From Chryseobacterium sp. SN22 (lineage in GTDB: Bacteria > Bacteroidota > Bacteroidia > Flavobacteriales > Weeksellaceae), in contig NZ_VTSX01000008.1 in NCBI RefSeq assembly GCF_008329705.1, positions 62,001-126,000 of the forward strand: a stretch of 64,000 nucleotides of DNA. The letters are read 5' to 3'. Made by a program: the position numbers and the translations under genes. Below are positions 1-9,487 of this stretch, piece by piece (within the stretch, counting starts at the first letter, position 1; each line of letters opens with the position of its first letter). The notes beneath the pieces are model-generated. The model saw only the letters and a program-made list of their open reading frames with translations, was not told the origin of the DNA and ran no database searches.

Positions 1-774
1 GGATATTTATTTCAGTTCTCTCCAAACGATATGGAGCTGATTATGTATTATAAATATGATAAAACCGATGTAACACCGGCAACAAGACCTCAGGCAACTT
101 ATACTTTTGCCCTTGGCGCTGCAAATACGCATATCGGGCAATATCAATATGATCGCACCGGCTCTGTATTAGAAGGGGCTACAATAGGAGATAGAAAAAA
201 CGGAGATCCGAAACTTTTCCTTCAGGGGATGGGTGGACCATCAATCGGGATTTCTATTCCGGAAACAACCATTACCGATCTTAAAAAATTGGTTGACAGT
301 AAAGCAGGAATCATCAGTGCCAAAATAAGAATTTATACCGATCCGTCATGGAACAATAAAGATTATGCGAAGCCTACAGAATTCACTTTACTACGTAAGT
401 ATACAGATGCAGAAAATGATCCGTCCAAGATCAGAAGCAGTTTTACCAATGATCTTTTAAAATTGGCGGGAATTCCGGGATATACTTTCTATAAATCTTA
501 TGATTTGGATAAAAATCCTGCATACTACGATTTTATCGTAACTCAGTCGATTAAAGAAATCGTTGAGCCGGCCAGTAAGCCGACCACCGATAAGACAGAA
601 ACCAAATATTTCAAAATAGATTTAGGATCCTTCCAGACTAATTCTGCCGGAACCGGTTTGGCAGGACAGAAATTCACTACCGCACCTTATAATACCAGCA
701 GAGCGGTATTTGTAGGTACGGATGCTGCTAATGCAAACAGAGTACAGTTGAAAATTATTTACGGTACAAAATAA
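1..774 (+). CDS. DUF4270-type exported protein, 3' part only
   Basis: The reading frame is open from the first base, so the true start lies upstream and only about the last 257 residues are present. The visible part is a beta-rich extracytoplasmic-looking sequence with a Ser/Thr/Asn-rich character and no membrane segment. It resembles the C-terminal half of DUF4270 proteins, lipoproteins of unknown function that are commonly encoded just ahead of glmS in flavobacteria; that synteny is recalled, not tested. It ends 23 bases before glmS, so the two are probably co-transcribed. The family call is moderate; the partial status is certain. Confidence 0.6.
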   Translation, partial: GYLFQFSPNDMELIMYYKYDKTDVTPATRPQATYTFALGAANTHIGQYQYDRTGSVLEGATIGDRKNGDPKLFLQGMGGPSIGISIPETTITDLKKLVDSKAGIISAKIRIYTDPSWNNKDYAKPTEFTLLRKYTDAENDPSKIRSSFTNDLLKLAGIPGYTFYKSYDLDKNPAYYDFIVTQSIKEIVEPASKPTTDKTETKYFKIDLGSFQTNSAGTGLAGQKFTTAPYNTSRAVFVGTDAANANRVQLKIIYGTK

Positions 775-797
775 ATTTAAAAATCACTTTATATAAT

Positions 798-2651
798 ATG
801 TGTGGAATTGTAGGATACACAGGTTTTCAGGACGCTTACGATATTGTAATCAACGGTCTTAGAAGACTCGAGTACAGGGGATACGACAGTGCCGGAATCG
901 TTCTGGAAAATAGCAATAATAAACTGGAAGTCGAAAAAACCAAAGGAAAGGTAGACGACTTGGTACAGATCTCCGGTCAGCTGAAAGGGACTGCGAAAAT
1001 AGGAATGGGACATACGCGTTGGGCTACCCACGGAGTGCCGAGCGACAGGAATTCCCACCCGCATTTGTCTAATAACGGCAAGATTGCAATTATCCATAAC
1101 GGGATCATTGAGAATTATGACACCATTAAAACCATGCTTACGGAAAAAGGGTTCAGTTTTAAATCTGAAACCGATACCGAAGTTTTGGTTAACCTGATCC
1201 AGTACTTTATGGATCTGAATGTGGAAATGGATTTTCCTACGGCAGTGCGGTATGCACTGAATGAAGTATATGGTGCTTACGCCATTACGGTAATGCATGA
1301 AGAATATCCGGGTGTTCTGGTTGTCGGAAGATTAGGTTCTCCTTTAGCTATCGGAATCGGTGAAAAAGAATATTTCATTGCTTCGGATGCTTCCCCTTTC
1401 GTAGAATTTACAAAAGAAGCCATTTACCTGGAAGAAGGCCATATGGCAACAATTTCCTTAGAAAATGGAGTGGATATCAGAACGATTACCGAAAACTCTA
1501 AAATAGAGCCTGAAATTCAGAAGCTTAAATTAAGCCTGGAGCAGATTGAAAAAGGAGGATATGAACATTTTATGCTGAAAGAAATTTTCGAACAGCCTAA
1601 ATCGGTGCAGGATACGATGAGGGGAAGGCTTCTTGTTGATGAAGGGGTGATTAAGATGGCAGGAATCTGGGACCATATGGAGAAGTTCAGAAATGCCAAC
1701 CGGATTATCATTATTGCCTGTGGAACTTCATGGCATGCCGGTCTTATCGGTGAATACCTGATCGAAGAATATGCAAGAATCCCTGTGGAGGTGGAATATG
1801 CTTCGGAATTCAGATACAGAAATCCTATTATTACTGATAAAGATGTGGTGATTGCAATTTCCCAGTCGGGAGAGACGGCTGATACCATGGCTGCTTTAAA
1901 GCTGGCTAAAGAAAAAGGAGCATTCATTTACGGTATTTGCAATGTCGTGGATTCCTCAATCGCAAGGATTACGGATGCCGGATCCTATACACATGCCGGA
2001 CCTGAAATCGGGGTGGCTTCTACCAAAGCGTTTACGGCACAGCTGACTATTCTTTCCCTGATTGCATTAAAACTAGGAAAGCATAACGGAAATCTGGGAA
2101 ATGCCGATTTCATGAGCCTGATTGCGGAACTGGATGCAATGCCTAAGAAAATTGAAGATGTCCTGACTGCTACCCATGAGCTGGTACAGCATATCGCGAA
2201 GGATTTTGTAAAGGCTACCAACTTCCTGTATCTAGGCAGAGGATACAATTACCCTGCGGCACTGGAAGGTGCTTTAAAACTAAAAGAAATCTCTTATATT
2301 CATGCTGAAGGATATCCGGCTGCCGAAATGAAGCACGGTCCGATTGCATTGATCGATGAAAATATGCCGATTGTTATTATTGCACCTAAAAAGGGGCATT
2401 ATGATAAGATCGTAAGCAATGTTCAGGAAATTAAGGCAAGAAAAGGGAAAGTAATTGCTGTTGTAAATAGAGGAGACGTCCAGGTAAGTGCAATGGCGGA
2501 TTACGTTATTGAAATTCCTGAGACCTCAGAATGTTTCTCACCGATTGTTGCATCTGTACCACTACAACTCCTTGCTTATTATATTGCGGTGTACAGGGGC
2601 GCGAATGTAGATCAGCCGAGAAACCTCGCCAAATCGGTAACGGTGGAGTAA
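798..2651 (+). CDS. glmS: Glutamine--fructose-6-phosphate aminotransferase (isomerizing)
   Basis: Makes glucosamine-6-phosphate from fructose-6-phosphate and glutamine, the entry step to UDP-GlcNAc for peptidoglycan and LPS. The 617-residue protein has the usual length. The N-terminal glutaminase half starts MCGIVGYTGF, so Cys2 becomes the N-terminal nucleophile after Met removal. RWATHG (about 73-78) and the following HNGIIEN are typical Ntn-amidotransferase motifs. Two SIS sugar-isomerase domains follow, seen in ACGTSWHAG, SQSGETADT and the second-domain GRGYNYPAALEGALKLKE. The conserved C-terminus LAKSVTVE is intact. The start is fixed by the need for Cys2. No glmS ribozyme-like leader fits in the 23-base gap upstream. 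Confidence 0.98.
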   Translation: MCGIVGYTGFQDAYDIVINGLRRLEYRGYDSAGIVLENSNNKLEVEKTKGKVDDLVQISGQLKGTAKIGMGHTRWATHGVPSDRNSHPHLSNNGKIAIIHNGIIENYDTIKTMLTEKGFSFKSETDTEVLVNLIQYFMDLNVEMDFPTAVRYALNEVYGAYAITVMHEEYPGVLVVGRLGSPLAIGIGEKEYFIASDASPFVEFTKEAIYLEEGHMATISLENGVDIRTITENSKIEPEIQKLKLSLEQIEKGGYEHFMLKEIFEQPKSVQDTMRGRLLVDEGVIKMAGIWDHMEKFRNANRIIIIACGTSWHAGLIGEYLIEEYARIPVEVEYASEFRYRNPIITDKDVVIAISQSGETADTMAALKLAKEKGAFIYGICNVVDSSIARITDAGSYTHAGPEIGVASTKAFTAQLTILSLIALKLGKHNGNLGNADFMSLIAELDAMPKKIEDVLTATHELVQHIAKDFVKATNFLYLGRGYNYPAALEGALKLKEISYIHAEGYPAAEMKHGPIALIDENMPIVIIAPKKGHYDKIVSNVQEIKARKGKVIAVVNRGDVQVSAMADYVIEIPETSECFSPIVASVPLQLLAYYIAVYRGANVDQPRNLAKSVTVE

Positions 2652-2759
2652 AACTTATGGGTAAATAAAATAAATTTAGATTTATTCCGTTATTTCAAAA
2701 AAAACCTTAAAAGTTTCTTAAAAAAATTATATATTTACGGCTTAATTATAAAAATTAAC

Positions 2760-4178
2760 ATGAAAAGGATATTTCTTTTATTATTGTCTGCGTCGGTAGC
2801 ATCGGTATCTTGTTCAGGTGGGGGGGCCTCTTCAGTAGGTAAACCGGGAACAAAAGGAGAATTGATACCTAGAGAAAAAACAAAATCATTTGTTGCAGAA
2901 AGACCATTTGGTATGGTTGCCATTCCTGCAGGATCATTTGTAGCCGGATTAACGGATCAGGATTTCACAGATAGTCCTGAAAAGGCCCAGGCTAAAACCG
3001 TTACGGTTTCTTCTTTCTTCATGGATGAATCGGAAACTACGAATGCAGAATACAGGGTATTTATCAACTATGTAAGAGATTCTATCGCTAGAACTTTACT
3101 TGCTGAAGCCGCCGGAGAAGGAGGGGAAGGTAAAGGTAGAGGGACAAACATCGGAGATTATGCATACCTTGCTCAAAAAGAAGAAAATTTAACACCTTAT
3201 CAGGAATATTTAGAAGGACAGGGCGGTGGAAACGAAGGAAACTTCGACCCGACCAAAAAACTGGACTGGAAAGTTCCATTGCACTGGAATACTTCCAAGT
3301 ATCCTGATGTAGAATACGCAGAAGTGTTAGAATCGATGTACTTACCGGCTTCATCAAGAGTAAGTAACGAAAGAATCCTTGACGTTAGTAAACTTAAATA
3401 TACCTACAGATGGGGTGATATGGATGCTGCCTTAGCTGAAAGAGAAAGAGGCGTAAATTACCTTAGAAGCGAAAGCATCGCCATCTATCCTGATACAACG
3501 GTTTGGGTAAAAGATTTCCATTTCGCTTACAATGAGCCATTGTTCGAACAGTATTTCTGGCACAAAGCTTACAAAGACTATCCTGTAGTTGGAGTAACCT
3601 GGGATCAGGCAAGAGCTTACTGTAATTTCAGAACCAAACTGAAATCTGATTATAACGAAAGCCTGAAGAGAAGAAAACAAAAACCATTGATTTTCAGACT
3701 TCCTACGGAAATTGAGTGGGAATATGCAGCAAGAGGCGGAATGCAAAATGCTACTTACCCTTGGGGAGGTCCTTACTTGATGGACGACAGAGGTTGCTAC
3801 CTGGCAAACTTCAAACCGAAAAGGGGTAATTACATGGAAGACGACAAAAAAGGTACTTATACATATACTGCTCCAGTAAAGAAATTTAAAAAGAATGGAT
3901 ACGGGTTATTTGATATGGCTGGAAACGTTTCTGAATGGACAGAATCTGCTTACAACAACTCTTCATACGGGTTCGCATCTACATTAAATCCTTCTACCAA
4001 AGATAAAGTTGATACTAAAAAATCAGTAAGAGGAGGTTCTTGGAAAGATGTAGGATACATGCTGATGAACGGTGCAAGGGATTGGGAAAGAAAAGATTCA
4101 GCGAGAAGCTATATCGGATTCAGAACCGTACAGGATATTCCTGAAGCTGCTGTTAAGCCAAGAAAAATTAACAGATAA
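2760..4178 (+). CDS. gldK: Gliding motility / T9SS outer-membrane ring lipoprotein GldK
   Basis: A 472-residue lipoprotein. Its signal peptide ends at a lipobox SVSC with Cys19 as the acylation site. The mature part is a formylglycine-generating-enzyme (FGE/SUMF1) fold: VAIPAGSF near 55, FRLPTEIEWEYAARGG in the middle, and GNVSEWTE and the terminal GFRTVQD near the end. In this family the fold is structural. GldK forms, with GldN, the periplasmic/outer-membrane ring of the type IX secretion system. It is the first gene of the gldKLMN operon. An AT-rich leader with TATATTTA (a one-mismatch -7 element) lies about 30 bases upstream. Residues about 115-170 form a Gly/Glu-rich insert. Confidence 0.95.
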   Translation: MKRIFLLLLSASVASVSCSGGGASSVGKPGTKGELIPREKTKSFVAERPFGMVAIPAGSFVAGLTDQDFTDSPEKAQAKTVTVSSFFMDESETTNAEYRVFINYVRDSIARTLLAEAAGEGGEGKGRGTNIGDYAYLAQKEENLTPYQEYLEGQGGGNEGNFDPTKKLDWKVPLHWNTSKYPDVEYAEVLESMYLPASSRVSNERILDVSKLKYTYRWGDMDAALAERERGVNYLRSESIAIYPDTTVWVKDFHFAYNEPLFEQYFWHKAYKDYPVVGVTWDQARAYCNFRTKLKSDYNESLKRRKQKPLIFRLPTEIEWEYAARGGMQNATYPWGGPYLMDDRGCYLANFKPKRGNYMEDDKKGTYTYTAPVKKFKKNGYGLFDMAGNVSEWTESAYNNSSYGFASTLNPSTKDKVDTKKSVRGGSWKDVGYMLMNGARDWERKDSARSYIGFRTVQDIPEAAVKPRKINR

Positions 4179-4236
4179 GATTCATTAGACACTATTCAAT
4201 AACAATTTTATTTAACATTAAAAAAAACTAACTTAT

Positions 4237-4926
4237 ATGTTTAAGACTAAAGATGCTTGGATGAATTTCTTCTATTCATTCGGTGCTGCAATTGTAATTC
4301 TTGGAGCTTGGCTTAAAATTACCCACATCACTTTAGGACCGATCAATGGTAACATTGCTCTTACCGTGGGACTTATTACAGAAGCGATTATCTTCATTAT
4401 CTTCGCTTTCGACCCGCCGAAATCTGAAGAGTCTTATGCCTGGGAAAATGTTTATCCTGAATTATTGGATAAGCATGCAAATCCTAATCCGTTACATTCT
4501 AATGTATCTAAAAGCAACGCTGCTCAATTTGCTGAACTTGAAAATTCACTTTCTACCAAATTGGATAAAATGCTTCAGGACGCTAAACTTGATGTCCAGT
4601 TATTTGAAAGACTGAGAACAGGTATTGATAAATTCTCAAGTTCGGTAGACCAGATCAACCAGACCGTTGACGTATCATCTTCCACTCACAAATACAACGA
4701 GCAGCTGAACAAAGCAGCTCAGCACATGGAAAGCATGAATGCTTTGTATGCCATGCAGATGGAAAGCACAAAGAAGCAATCTGAGTTTACTAATAAGTAT
4801 GTAGCAGATATGCAGAAATCTGCTGAACAGTCTGAAAAATTCAATCAGGAACTACAAGGTTTAACTTCAAACTTGAACAACTTAAACAGAGTTTATGGTG
4901 GTATGTTAACTGCTATGAAATCTTAA
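4237..4926 (+). CDS. gldL: T9SS/gliding motor membrane protein GldL
   Basis: A 229-residue inner-membrane protein with two transmembrane helices (about 10-28 and 38-59), then a long cytoplasmic coiled-coil-prone tail. GldL forms the pentameric stator of the proton-driven motor with the GldM dimer. The glutamate known to be essential in the family is present at position 49 in the second helix (GLITEAIIF), and Lys27 in the first helix is also kept. It lies between gldK and gldM with short AT-rich spacers of about 55 bases. It should be functional. Confidence 0.96.
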   Translation: MFKTKDAWMNFFYSFGAAIVILGAWLKITHITLGPINGNIALTVGLITEAIIFIIFAFDPPKSEESYAWENVYPELLDKHANPNPLHSNVSKSNAAQFAELENSLSTKLDKMLQDAKLDVQLFERLRTGIDKFSSSVDQINQTVDVSSSTHKYNEQLNKAAQHMESMNALYAMQMESTKKQSEFTNKYVADMQKSAEQSEKFNQELQGLTSNLNNLNRVYGGMLTAMKS

Positions 4927-4980
4927 TTTTCCAAAACCATTTTTTAATTTAACTATTTAATCAAAAACAAAGAAAAGAGA

Positions 4981-6567
4981 ATGGCAGCAGGAAAACAGAC
5001 ACCTCGTCAGAAGATGATCAACCTGATGTATTTGGTGTTCATCGCTATGATGGCCCTAAATATTGATGCGGAAATCATCAGGTCATATTATGACTCTACC
5101 AAAGCACTTAATGAAACCCGGACGTTAACGGAAAGAAAAAACGAAAGAATATTTGAGAAAACCCTTGAAGCTAAAGCTCAGCAGGTGCCCGATACCTATG
5201 CGCAGCCTTGGGCCCAGTATCAGGTTCTTAGGGATAAGATCAACGTTTTGGTAAAATCTGCACAGGGTATTAAAGATGAGCTTAAAAAGAAATCTGAATT
5301 TCATGATAAAGATGCTCAGGGAAAAGATATTGATGTAAGTGAAAACTTTGCAGCATTAAATAACAATGAGGCAACCACGGAATATTTTTTTAAGGAAGGT
5401 GATGAAAATACCCCTTCAAAAGGAGCGTTGGATTTAAAATCTAAAATTGATGATGTAAGAAATTATATCAATTCAACTTTTGGGAATAACGCTCAATTGA
5501 AAGACTTAGTTGACAGAGCCAACAAATCTTTGATCGCAGAATATCCTAAAGGGAAATCTCCGAATGAGAAGACATGGTTCCAGAATAAGTTCTATCACCA
5601 GCCGTTAATCGCAGCGATTTCAAACCTGGAGATTATCCAGAATGACGCCAGAAACGTACAATCTGACGCCTTGGCATTAATGCTTCAGGAAAAAGTAGAT
5701 GCGAGCATTAAATTCAACAGCTATGAAGCCATTGTTTCCGCACCTGTAGATGTGGTAGCTGGAAAACCGGCTGAAGCTGTTGTCATGTTAGGAAACTATT
5801 CAAACAGCAACAAAATCAGCATTTCCGGTGTAAGCAGACAGGAAAACGGAAAAGGATACGCTTCATTGAATACAGGCGGAATCGGACAAAAAACGTTCAG
5901 CGGTAATATTACATTGACGGACGCAACTGGTAAGGCACAGAACTTCCCGTTCACACATACGTATAATGTAATCGCAGGACCGCAGGAAGTTAAGCTTCAG
6001 AAAGGATTATTACTTTCTGCTGATAAAATGAATGTAATGTACAGAGGTTTGGAAAACCCGGTATCTGGTTCTATATTAGGTGCTGATAACTCTAAGCTTT
6101 CATTATCTGCTCCGGGTGCTGTAGTAAGAAGTACCGGTCCAGGCAAATGGAGTGTAAAACCTCAGGCTGGAAATACAGTTAAATTAACATTATCTGGAAC
6201 AGATCCTTATGGAAAATCAATCACTCAGGTGTTTGAATACAGGATTAAGAACGTACCACCACCACAAGGGCAAATGAGAGGGCAGAATGTATTAACAATG
6301 CCAGCAACCTCTATTCCGAATCAAACCGTTCAGGCAGCTATTCCTGATTTTGATTTCCCGGTTTCATTTACTGTTACTGAATTTATGGTAAGAATTCCTG
6401 GTAGAGCAGCAATGCTTGTAAAAGGTAATTCATTATCTGATGCTGCAGGCTTATTGAAAAATGTCAGACCTGGAGACGATGTTTCAATTATTGAAATAAA
6501 AGCTACGGCACAAGGATTAGAAGGCCCTGTTAAGAGAATTACTCCAATCATCATACATGTTCCATAA
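4981..6567 (+). CDS. gldM: T9SS/gliding motor protein GldM
   Basis: A 528-residue protein with a short cytoplasmic N-terminus (TPRQKM), one transmembrane helix (about 13-32, INLMYLVFIAMMALNIDAE) and a large periplasmic region. Family structures show four periplasmic domains, the last beta-sandwiches reaching the GldK/GldN ring and passing on motor rotation. The glutamate in NIDAE at the end of the helix is a conserved family feature. It follows gldL by 54 bases and precedes gldN by 15, as expected for one operon. No anomaly is visible. Confidence 0.96.
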   Translation: MAAGKQTPRQKMINLMYLVFIAMMALNIDAEIIRSYYDSTKALNETRTLTERKNERIFEKTLEAKAQQVPDTYAQPWAQYQVLRDKINVLVKSAQGIKDELKKKSEFHDKDAQGKDIDVSENFAALNNNEATTEYFFKEGDENTPSKGALDLKSKIDDVRNYINSTFGNNAQLKDLVDRANKSLIAEYPKGKSPNEKTWFQNKFYHQPLIAAISNLEIIQNDARNVQSDALALMLQEKVDASIKFNSYEAIVSAPVDVVAGKPAEAVVMLGNYSNSNKISISGVSRQENGKGYASLNTGGIGQKTFSGNITLTDATGKAQNFPFTHTYNVIAGPQEVKLQKGLLLSADKMNVMYRGLENPVSGSILGADNSKLSLSAPGAVVRSTGPGKWSVKPQAGNTVKLTLSGTDPYGKSITQVFEYRIKNVPPPQGQMRGQNVLTMPATSIPNQTVQAAIPDFDFPVSFTVTEFMVRIPGRAAMLVKGNSLSDAAGLLKNVRPGDDVSIIEIKATAQGLEGPVKRITPIIIHVP

Positions 6568-6582
6568 TTTAAAACAATAAAA

Positions 6583-7521
6583 ATGAAAAAATATATTAGC
6601 AGTCTTATGGTATTAGCTTCTGGGTTTGCATTTTCCCAGACTATACTAAACGCTTCATCACCTGAAGAGTTTAGACAGATGAGATCTGAAAATACCAGGA
6701 AGGTAGGAGATTCTATAGTTAGTAACAAAGTTACCCCTCTTGAATATGGTTACGTAGATGAAAAAGACATCTTAAAAAGTATGTTTGTTTGGGAAATTAT
6801 TGATCTTAATGATAAAATAAACCAACCTTTTTACTACGATAATCCGGATGGGCTTCAATCTAGAACAACAAGATCTCTATACAAAATTTTGCTTGATGCA
6901 GCAATGAGTGAAGAAGTTAAAGAGGTTTATGATGATGAAAACTTTACGACCAAGTTAACTCCTGAGCAGATAAAAGCAAGATTACAGAAAGTGGTTGCGA
7001 GTGATGTTATCGTAGATATTATTGCTTCAGGTAGAAAACCAACTGAGCAGGAAATCAAAGAGAATACCGATATTTTTGAAACTACAACGGATAAAGTGAA
7101 AGTTCTTAAAATGATGGGTATGTGGTTCATTGATAAAAGAGACGGACAACTGAAATACCGACCTCTTGGTATTGCTGCTATGGGTCCGGATCCAGCTGTA
7201 CAGGGAGTTTACGATGCGGAAGGAAGAGCGATCGCCGGTAAAGATGAACTTATTGATTTGTTCTGGATCTATTATCCTAGCGCGAGAGATATTTTAGCAA
7301 ATAATTATGTTTATAACAGAAAAAATTCGTCTGCAGATTTATCTTTTGATGACTTAATTAATGCAAGAAGATTCTCTTCCGTGATTTATAAGTCTTCTTC
7401 AGGGATGGGTGACGGTGTTATTGACGATTATGTTCCAAATGATGCCGATGCGCAAATTGAAGAAAGCGACAGAATCAAGGCGCAGATCCTTAAAATGGAA
7501 AACGAAATGTGGAATTATTAA
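6583..7521 (+). CDS. gldN: T9SS ring protein GldN
   Basis: A 312-residue periplasmic protein with a cleavable signal peptide (MKKYISSLMVLASGFAFSQ; cleavage near residue 18-19). GldN binds GldK to form the periplasmic/outer-membrane ring required for type IX secretion and gliding. The mature part holds the family-typical MFVWEIIDLNDKINQPFYY region (about 67-85), where GldN sets the shape of the gene product, and a late LFWIYYPSARDIL segment. It starts 15 bases after gldM, and a strong terminator follows the stop, which closes the operon. There is no second paralogue (gldO) next door, unlike F. johnsoniae. Confidence 0.94.
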   Translation: MKKYISSLMVLASGFAFSQTILNASSPEEFRQMRSENTRKVGDSIVSNKVTPLEYGYVDEKDILKSMFVWEIIDLNDKINQPFYYDNPDGLQSRTTRSLYKILLDAAMSEEVKEVYDDENFTTKLTPEQIKARLQKVVASDVIVDIIASGRKPTEQEIKENTDIFETTTDKVKVLKMMGMWFIDKRDGQLKYRPLGIAAMGPDPAVQGVYDAEGRAIAGKDELIDLFWIYYPSARDILANNYVYNRKNSSADLSFDDLINARRFSSVIYKSSSGMGDGVIDDYVPNDADAQIEESDRIKAQILKMENEMWNY

Positions 7522-7542
7522 GATTTCACTTGGCAAGTATAG

Positions 7543-7573
7543 AAAACCTGAGTATTTTTACTCAGGTTTTTTT
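7543..7573 (+). terminator. Intrinsic terminator of the gldKLMN operon
   Basis: A perfect 12-bp stem (7543-7554 with 7559-7570, arm AAAACCTGAGTA), a TTTT loop and a T-rich tail. The T-tract ends only a few bases before the ATG of the next gene at 7577. Confidence 0.9.
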
Positions 7574-7576
7574 ATT

Positions 7577-8611
7577 ATGGATACTATAGATTACATCATT
7601 GTCGGAGACGGGTACGCAGGGCTTTTCTTTGCCCATCAGCTGATCAGGAACAACAAATCTTTTGTTTTGTTTTCGGAAGAAAGAAAAAGTGCTTCACAGG
7701 TTTCTGCAGGAATTATTAATCCGGTTGTCCTGAAGAAATTCACCACTTTCTGGAAAGCGCAGGAACAGATCCGCTTCCTGAAAAGTTCATTGCAGGAAAT
7801 TGAAAAGTATACCGGTAAAAACTATCTGATTGATGCACCCATCCACCGTATTTTCCATGATGAAAACGAGCAGAAACTCTGGCTGAAAAAATCAGAGAAT
7901 GAAGAGCTGAATAATTTTCTGAATGAAAATTTCGATCGTTTAGAAGGGGTAAAAAACGATTTTCTTACAGGAAAGGTCAATCAGTCTGCCAGGCTCGATG
8001 TTAATGGTTTTTTTACTGGTTTATTTGGTTTTTTAGAGAGCCGGGGCTTTCTCATGAAAGAAAAATTCAATTATAAGGAATTGAACCCTGAACGATCAGA
8101 ATATAAAAACCTTCGGTTCAAAAATATCTTGTTTTGTGAAGGAATGGGCGTAACGAAAAATCCGTTTTTCTCCGGTATTCCCGTACAACCGAATAAAGGA
8201 CATCACATCAAGGTAAAACTCTCTCAGAAAATTCCTTCAAACATCACCATCAAGAAAAAACATTTTTTATTTCCCGTTGATGAAGAACTTTATTTTTACG
8301 GCGGCACCTATGACCGGGAGCAATTGCATGATCAAGTGGATGATTCTGCCGTAGAACAGCTGAAAAAAGGCTTATCCGAATTTTATTCATCAGACTTTGA
8401 AATCACAGACGTTAACATCGGGTTCAGGCCTACGGTAAAAGACAGAAGACCCATCATCGGCCGTCATCATGAACATCAGAATCTATATGTTTTTAATGGT
8501 TTAGGCGCACGGGGTATTTTAAACGGATGTTATTTCTCCAGAACCCTTTACGATTTAATAGAAGAAGGCGTTCCCTTGCCTCCGGAAGTTTCTCTGGACC
8601 GTTTCAGATAA
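7577..8611 (+). CDS. FAD-dependent oxidoreductase, DAO family
   Basis: A 344-residue flavoprotein. The start is set at the ATG beginning MDTIDYIIVGDGYAGL, because the Rossmann dinucleotide-binding motif GDGYAG must be N-terminal. A longer in-frame reading upstream would run back through the gldN terminator. The C-terminal FRPTVKDRRPIIGRH and FNGLGARGIL are typical of D-amino-acid-oxidase-like (DAO) flavoproteins. The substrate is unknown. The gene sits directly behind gldKLMN, an arrangement I recall from other flavobacteria, but nothing in the sequence links it to secretion. The start codon lies six bases after the terminator stem, so the leader is very short or the gene has its own promoter inside gldN. 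Confidence 0.8.
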   Translation: MDTIDYIIVGDGYAGLFFAHQLIRNNKSFVLFSEERKSASQVSAGIINPVVLKKFTTFWKAQEQIRFLKSSLQEIEKYTGKNYLIDAPIHRIFHDENEQKLWLKKSENEELNNFLNENFDRLEGVKNDFLTGKVNQSARLDVNGFFTGLFGFLESRGFLMKEKFNYKELNPERSEYKNLRFKNILFCEGMGVTKNPFFSGIPVQPNKGHHIKVKLSQKIPSNITIKKKHFLFPVDEELYFYGGTYDREQLHDQVDDSAVEQLKKGLSEFYSSDFEITDVNIGFRPTVKDRRPIIGRHHEHQNLYVFNGLGARGILNGCYFSRTLYDLIEEGVPLPPEVSLDRFR

Positions 8612-8686
8612 GCAATATTAATTGACTGGAAGCATACATTATCTGTTATATTATTCGTAAATTAAAATCTGTAGAACAATTGATTT

Positions 8687-8950
8687 ATGGATGAAAATCT
8701 TTTAGGAATTATAGCAGGGGCTTTAACTTCAGTAGCCATGCTTCCACAGCTTATAAAAGTAATTAAACAGAAAAATGCAAAAGATCTTTCCTGGGGAATG
8801 CTGATTGTACTTATTTCAGGGCTTTCTTTATGGGTGTGGTACGGATTCCTGAAAAATGAACTTCCCATTATCCTTTCCAATGCTTTTGCGGTAATCGTTA
8901 ATGTTACCCTCCTGATATTTTGTATTATATATAAAAAGAAATCGTCGTAA
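8687..8950 (+). CDS. SemiSWEET-type sugar transporter
   Basis: An 87-residue protein with three predicted membrane helices (about 6-22, 35-55, 60-80), the size of one SemiSWEET triple-helix bundle, which dimerises to form a sugar pore. The PQ-loop signature is visible as MLPQLIKVIKQK after the first helix, and a Trp/Asn-rich second half (WVWYGFLKNELPIILSNAFA) provides the usual substrate Asn. It probably moves mono- or disaccharides across the inner membrane. It is a single gene between the oxidoreductase and a shared terminator. Confidence 0.85.
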   Translation: MDENLLGIIAGALTSVAMLPQLIKVIKQKNAKDLSWGMLIVLISGLSLWVWYGFLKNELPIILSNAFAVIVNVTLLIFCIIYKKKSS

Positions 8951-8988
8951 AAAGGCGAACACTTCCGCCCAAACGGAAGTGTTCTTAT
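8951..8988. terminator. Bidirectional terminator between convergent genes
   Basis: An 11-bp perfect stem (8957-8967 with 8974-8984, arm GAACACTTCCG), loop CCCAAA. On the minus strand the stem is followed by GCCTTTTT, so it ends the minus-strand lipoprotein transcript. It can also act on the SemiSWEET transcript, although the plus-strand tail is poor in T. Confidence 0.75.
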
Positions 8989-9009
8989 GTATGATGATGT
9001 GTTTCCGGA

Positions 9010-9456
9010 TTAAGGCTGAGCAACAAATTTCGCCAAAGGAGCCATTCGGGCTTTATTGAGCATTAAAGTATCTCCGTTTACGGAATAATTGTCGGCGGCC
9101 AGAAGTGCCTGGGTAAACGCGCGTTCTGTGGCGAGGTCGTCGCAGGCAATCATGGTTGACATTCCCTGGTTAAATTTAATACGCATCGATTCCGGCTTTA
9201 TTTCAAAAGTTCCGCCTACGCCATTGCATCCTCCGTGCCCGGAATACCGCATATCTGCCGTATTCAGCATAAAATAAGGATTAGCCTTAGGGTTTTTAAG
9301 TGCTATCGGTTGGCCGTTAATTTCCGTAAGTTTCCAGGTTTTCCCTGTGATAGCCATAGATTTCACAGGAGAAGCCGTATTTCTCTGCATATTGGCACAT
9401 GAGCCGGTTGTCATTATTATCAACAGCGAAGAAAAGCAGATGATGGTATTTTTCAT
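9010..9456 (-). CDS. META/HslJ-domain lipoprotein
   Basis: A 148-residue lipoprotein: an N-terminal signal with lipobox TGSC (Cys at about 20), then one META domain. Family features are visible: TWKLTEINGQPI at the domain start, GHGGCNGVGGTFEI in the middle (the Cys of GGCNG is conserved), and MIACDDLATERAFTQAL near the end. META/HslJ proteins are envelope proteins linked to heat, novobiocin resistance or adhesion in different species; the role here is unknown. It follows 9488-9892 on the same strand with a 31-base gap, so the two small lipoproteins are probably one operon. Confidence 0.85.
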   Translation of the reverse strand: MKNTIICFSSLLIIMTTGSCANMQRNTASPVKSMAITGKTWKLTEINGQPIALKNPKANPYFMLNTADMRYSGHGGCNGVGGTFEIKPESMRIKFNQGMSTMIACDDLATERAFTQALLAADNYSVNGDTLMLNKARMAPLAKFVAQP

Positions 9457-9487
9457 ATTTAAAGGTTGTGAAAAAATTTGAATAAAT

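Noticed and set aside
774..797. glmS ribozyme/riboswitch leader
   Set aside because: Only 23 bases separate the upstream gene from glmS, too short for the ribozyme, which is also not known from Bacteroidota as far as I recall.
789..1298. 169-codon open frame on the minus strand
   Set aside because: Antisense to the glutaminase half of glmS; no recognised protein features.
7409..7576. N-terminal extension of the FAD oxidoreductase
   Set aside because: It would run back through gldN and the terminator; the Rossmann motif requires the start at 7577.
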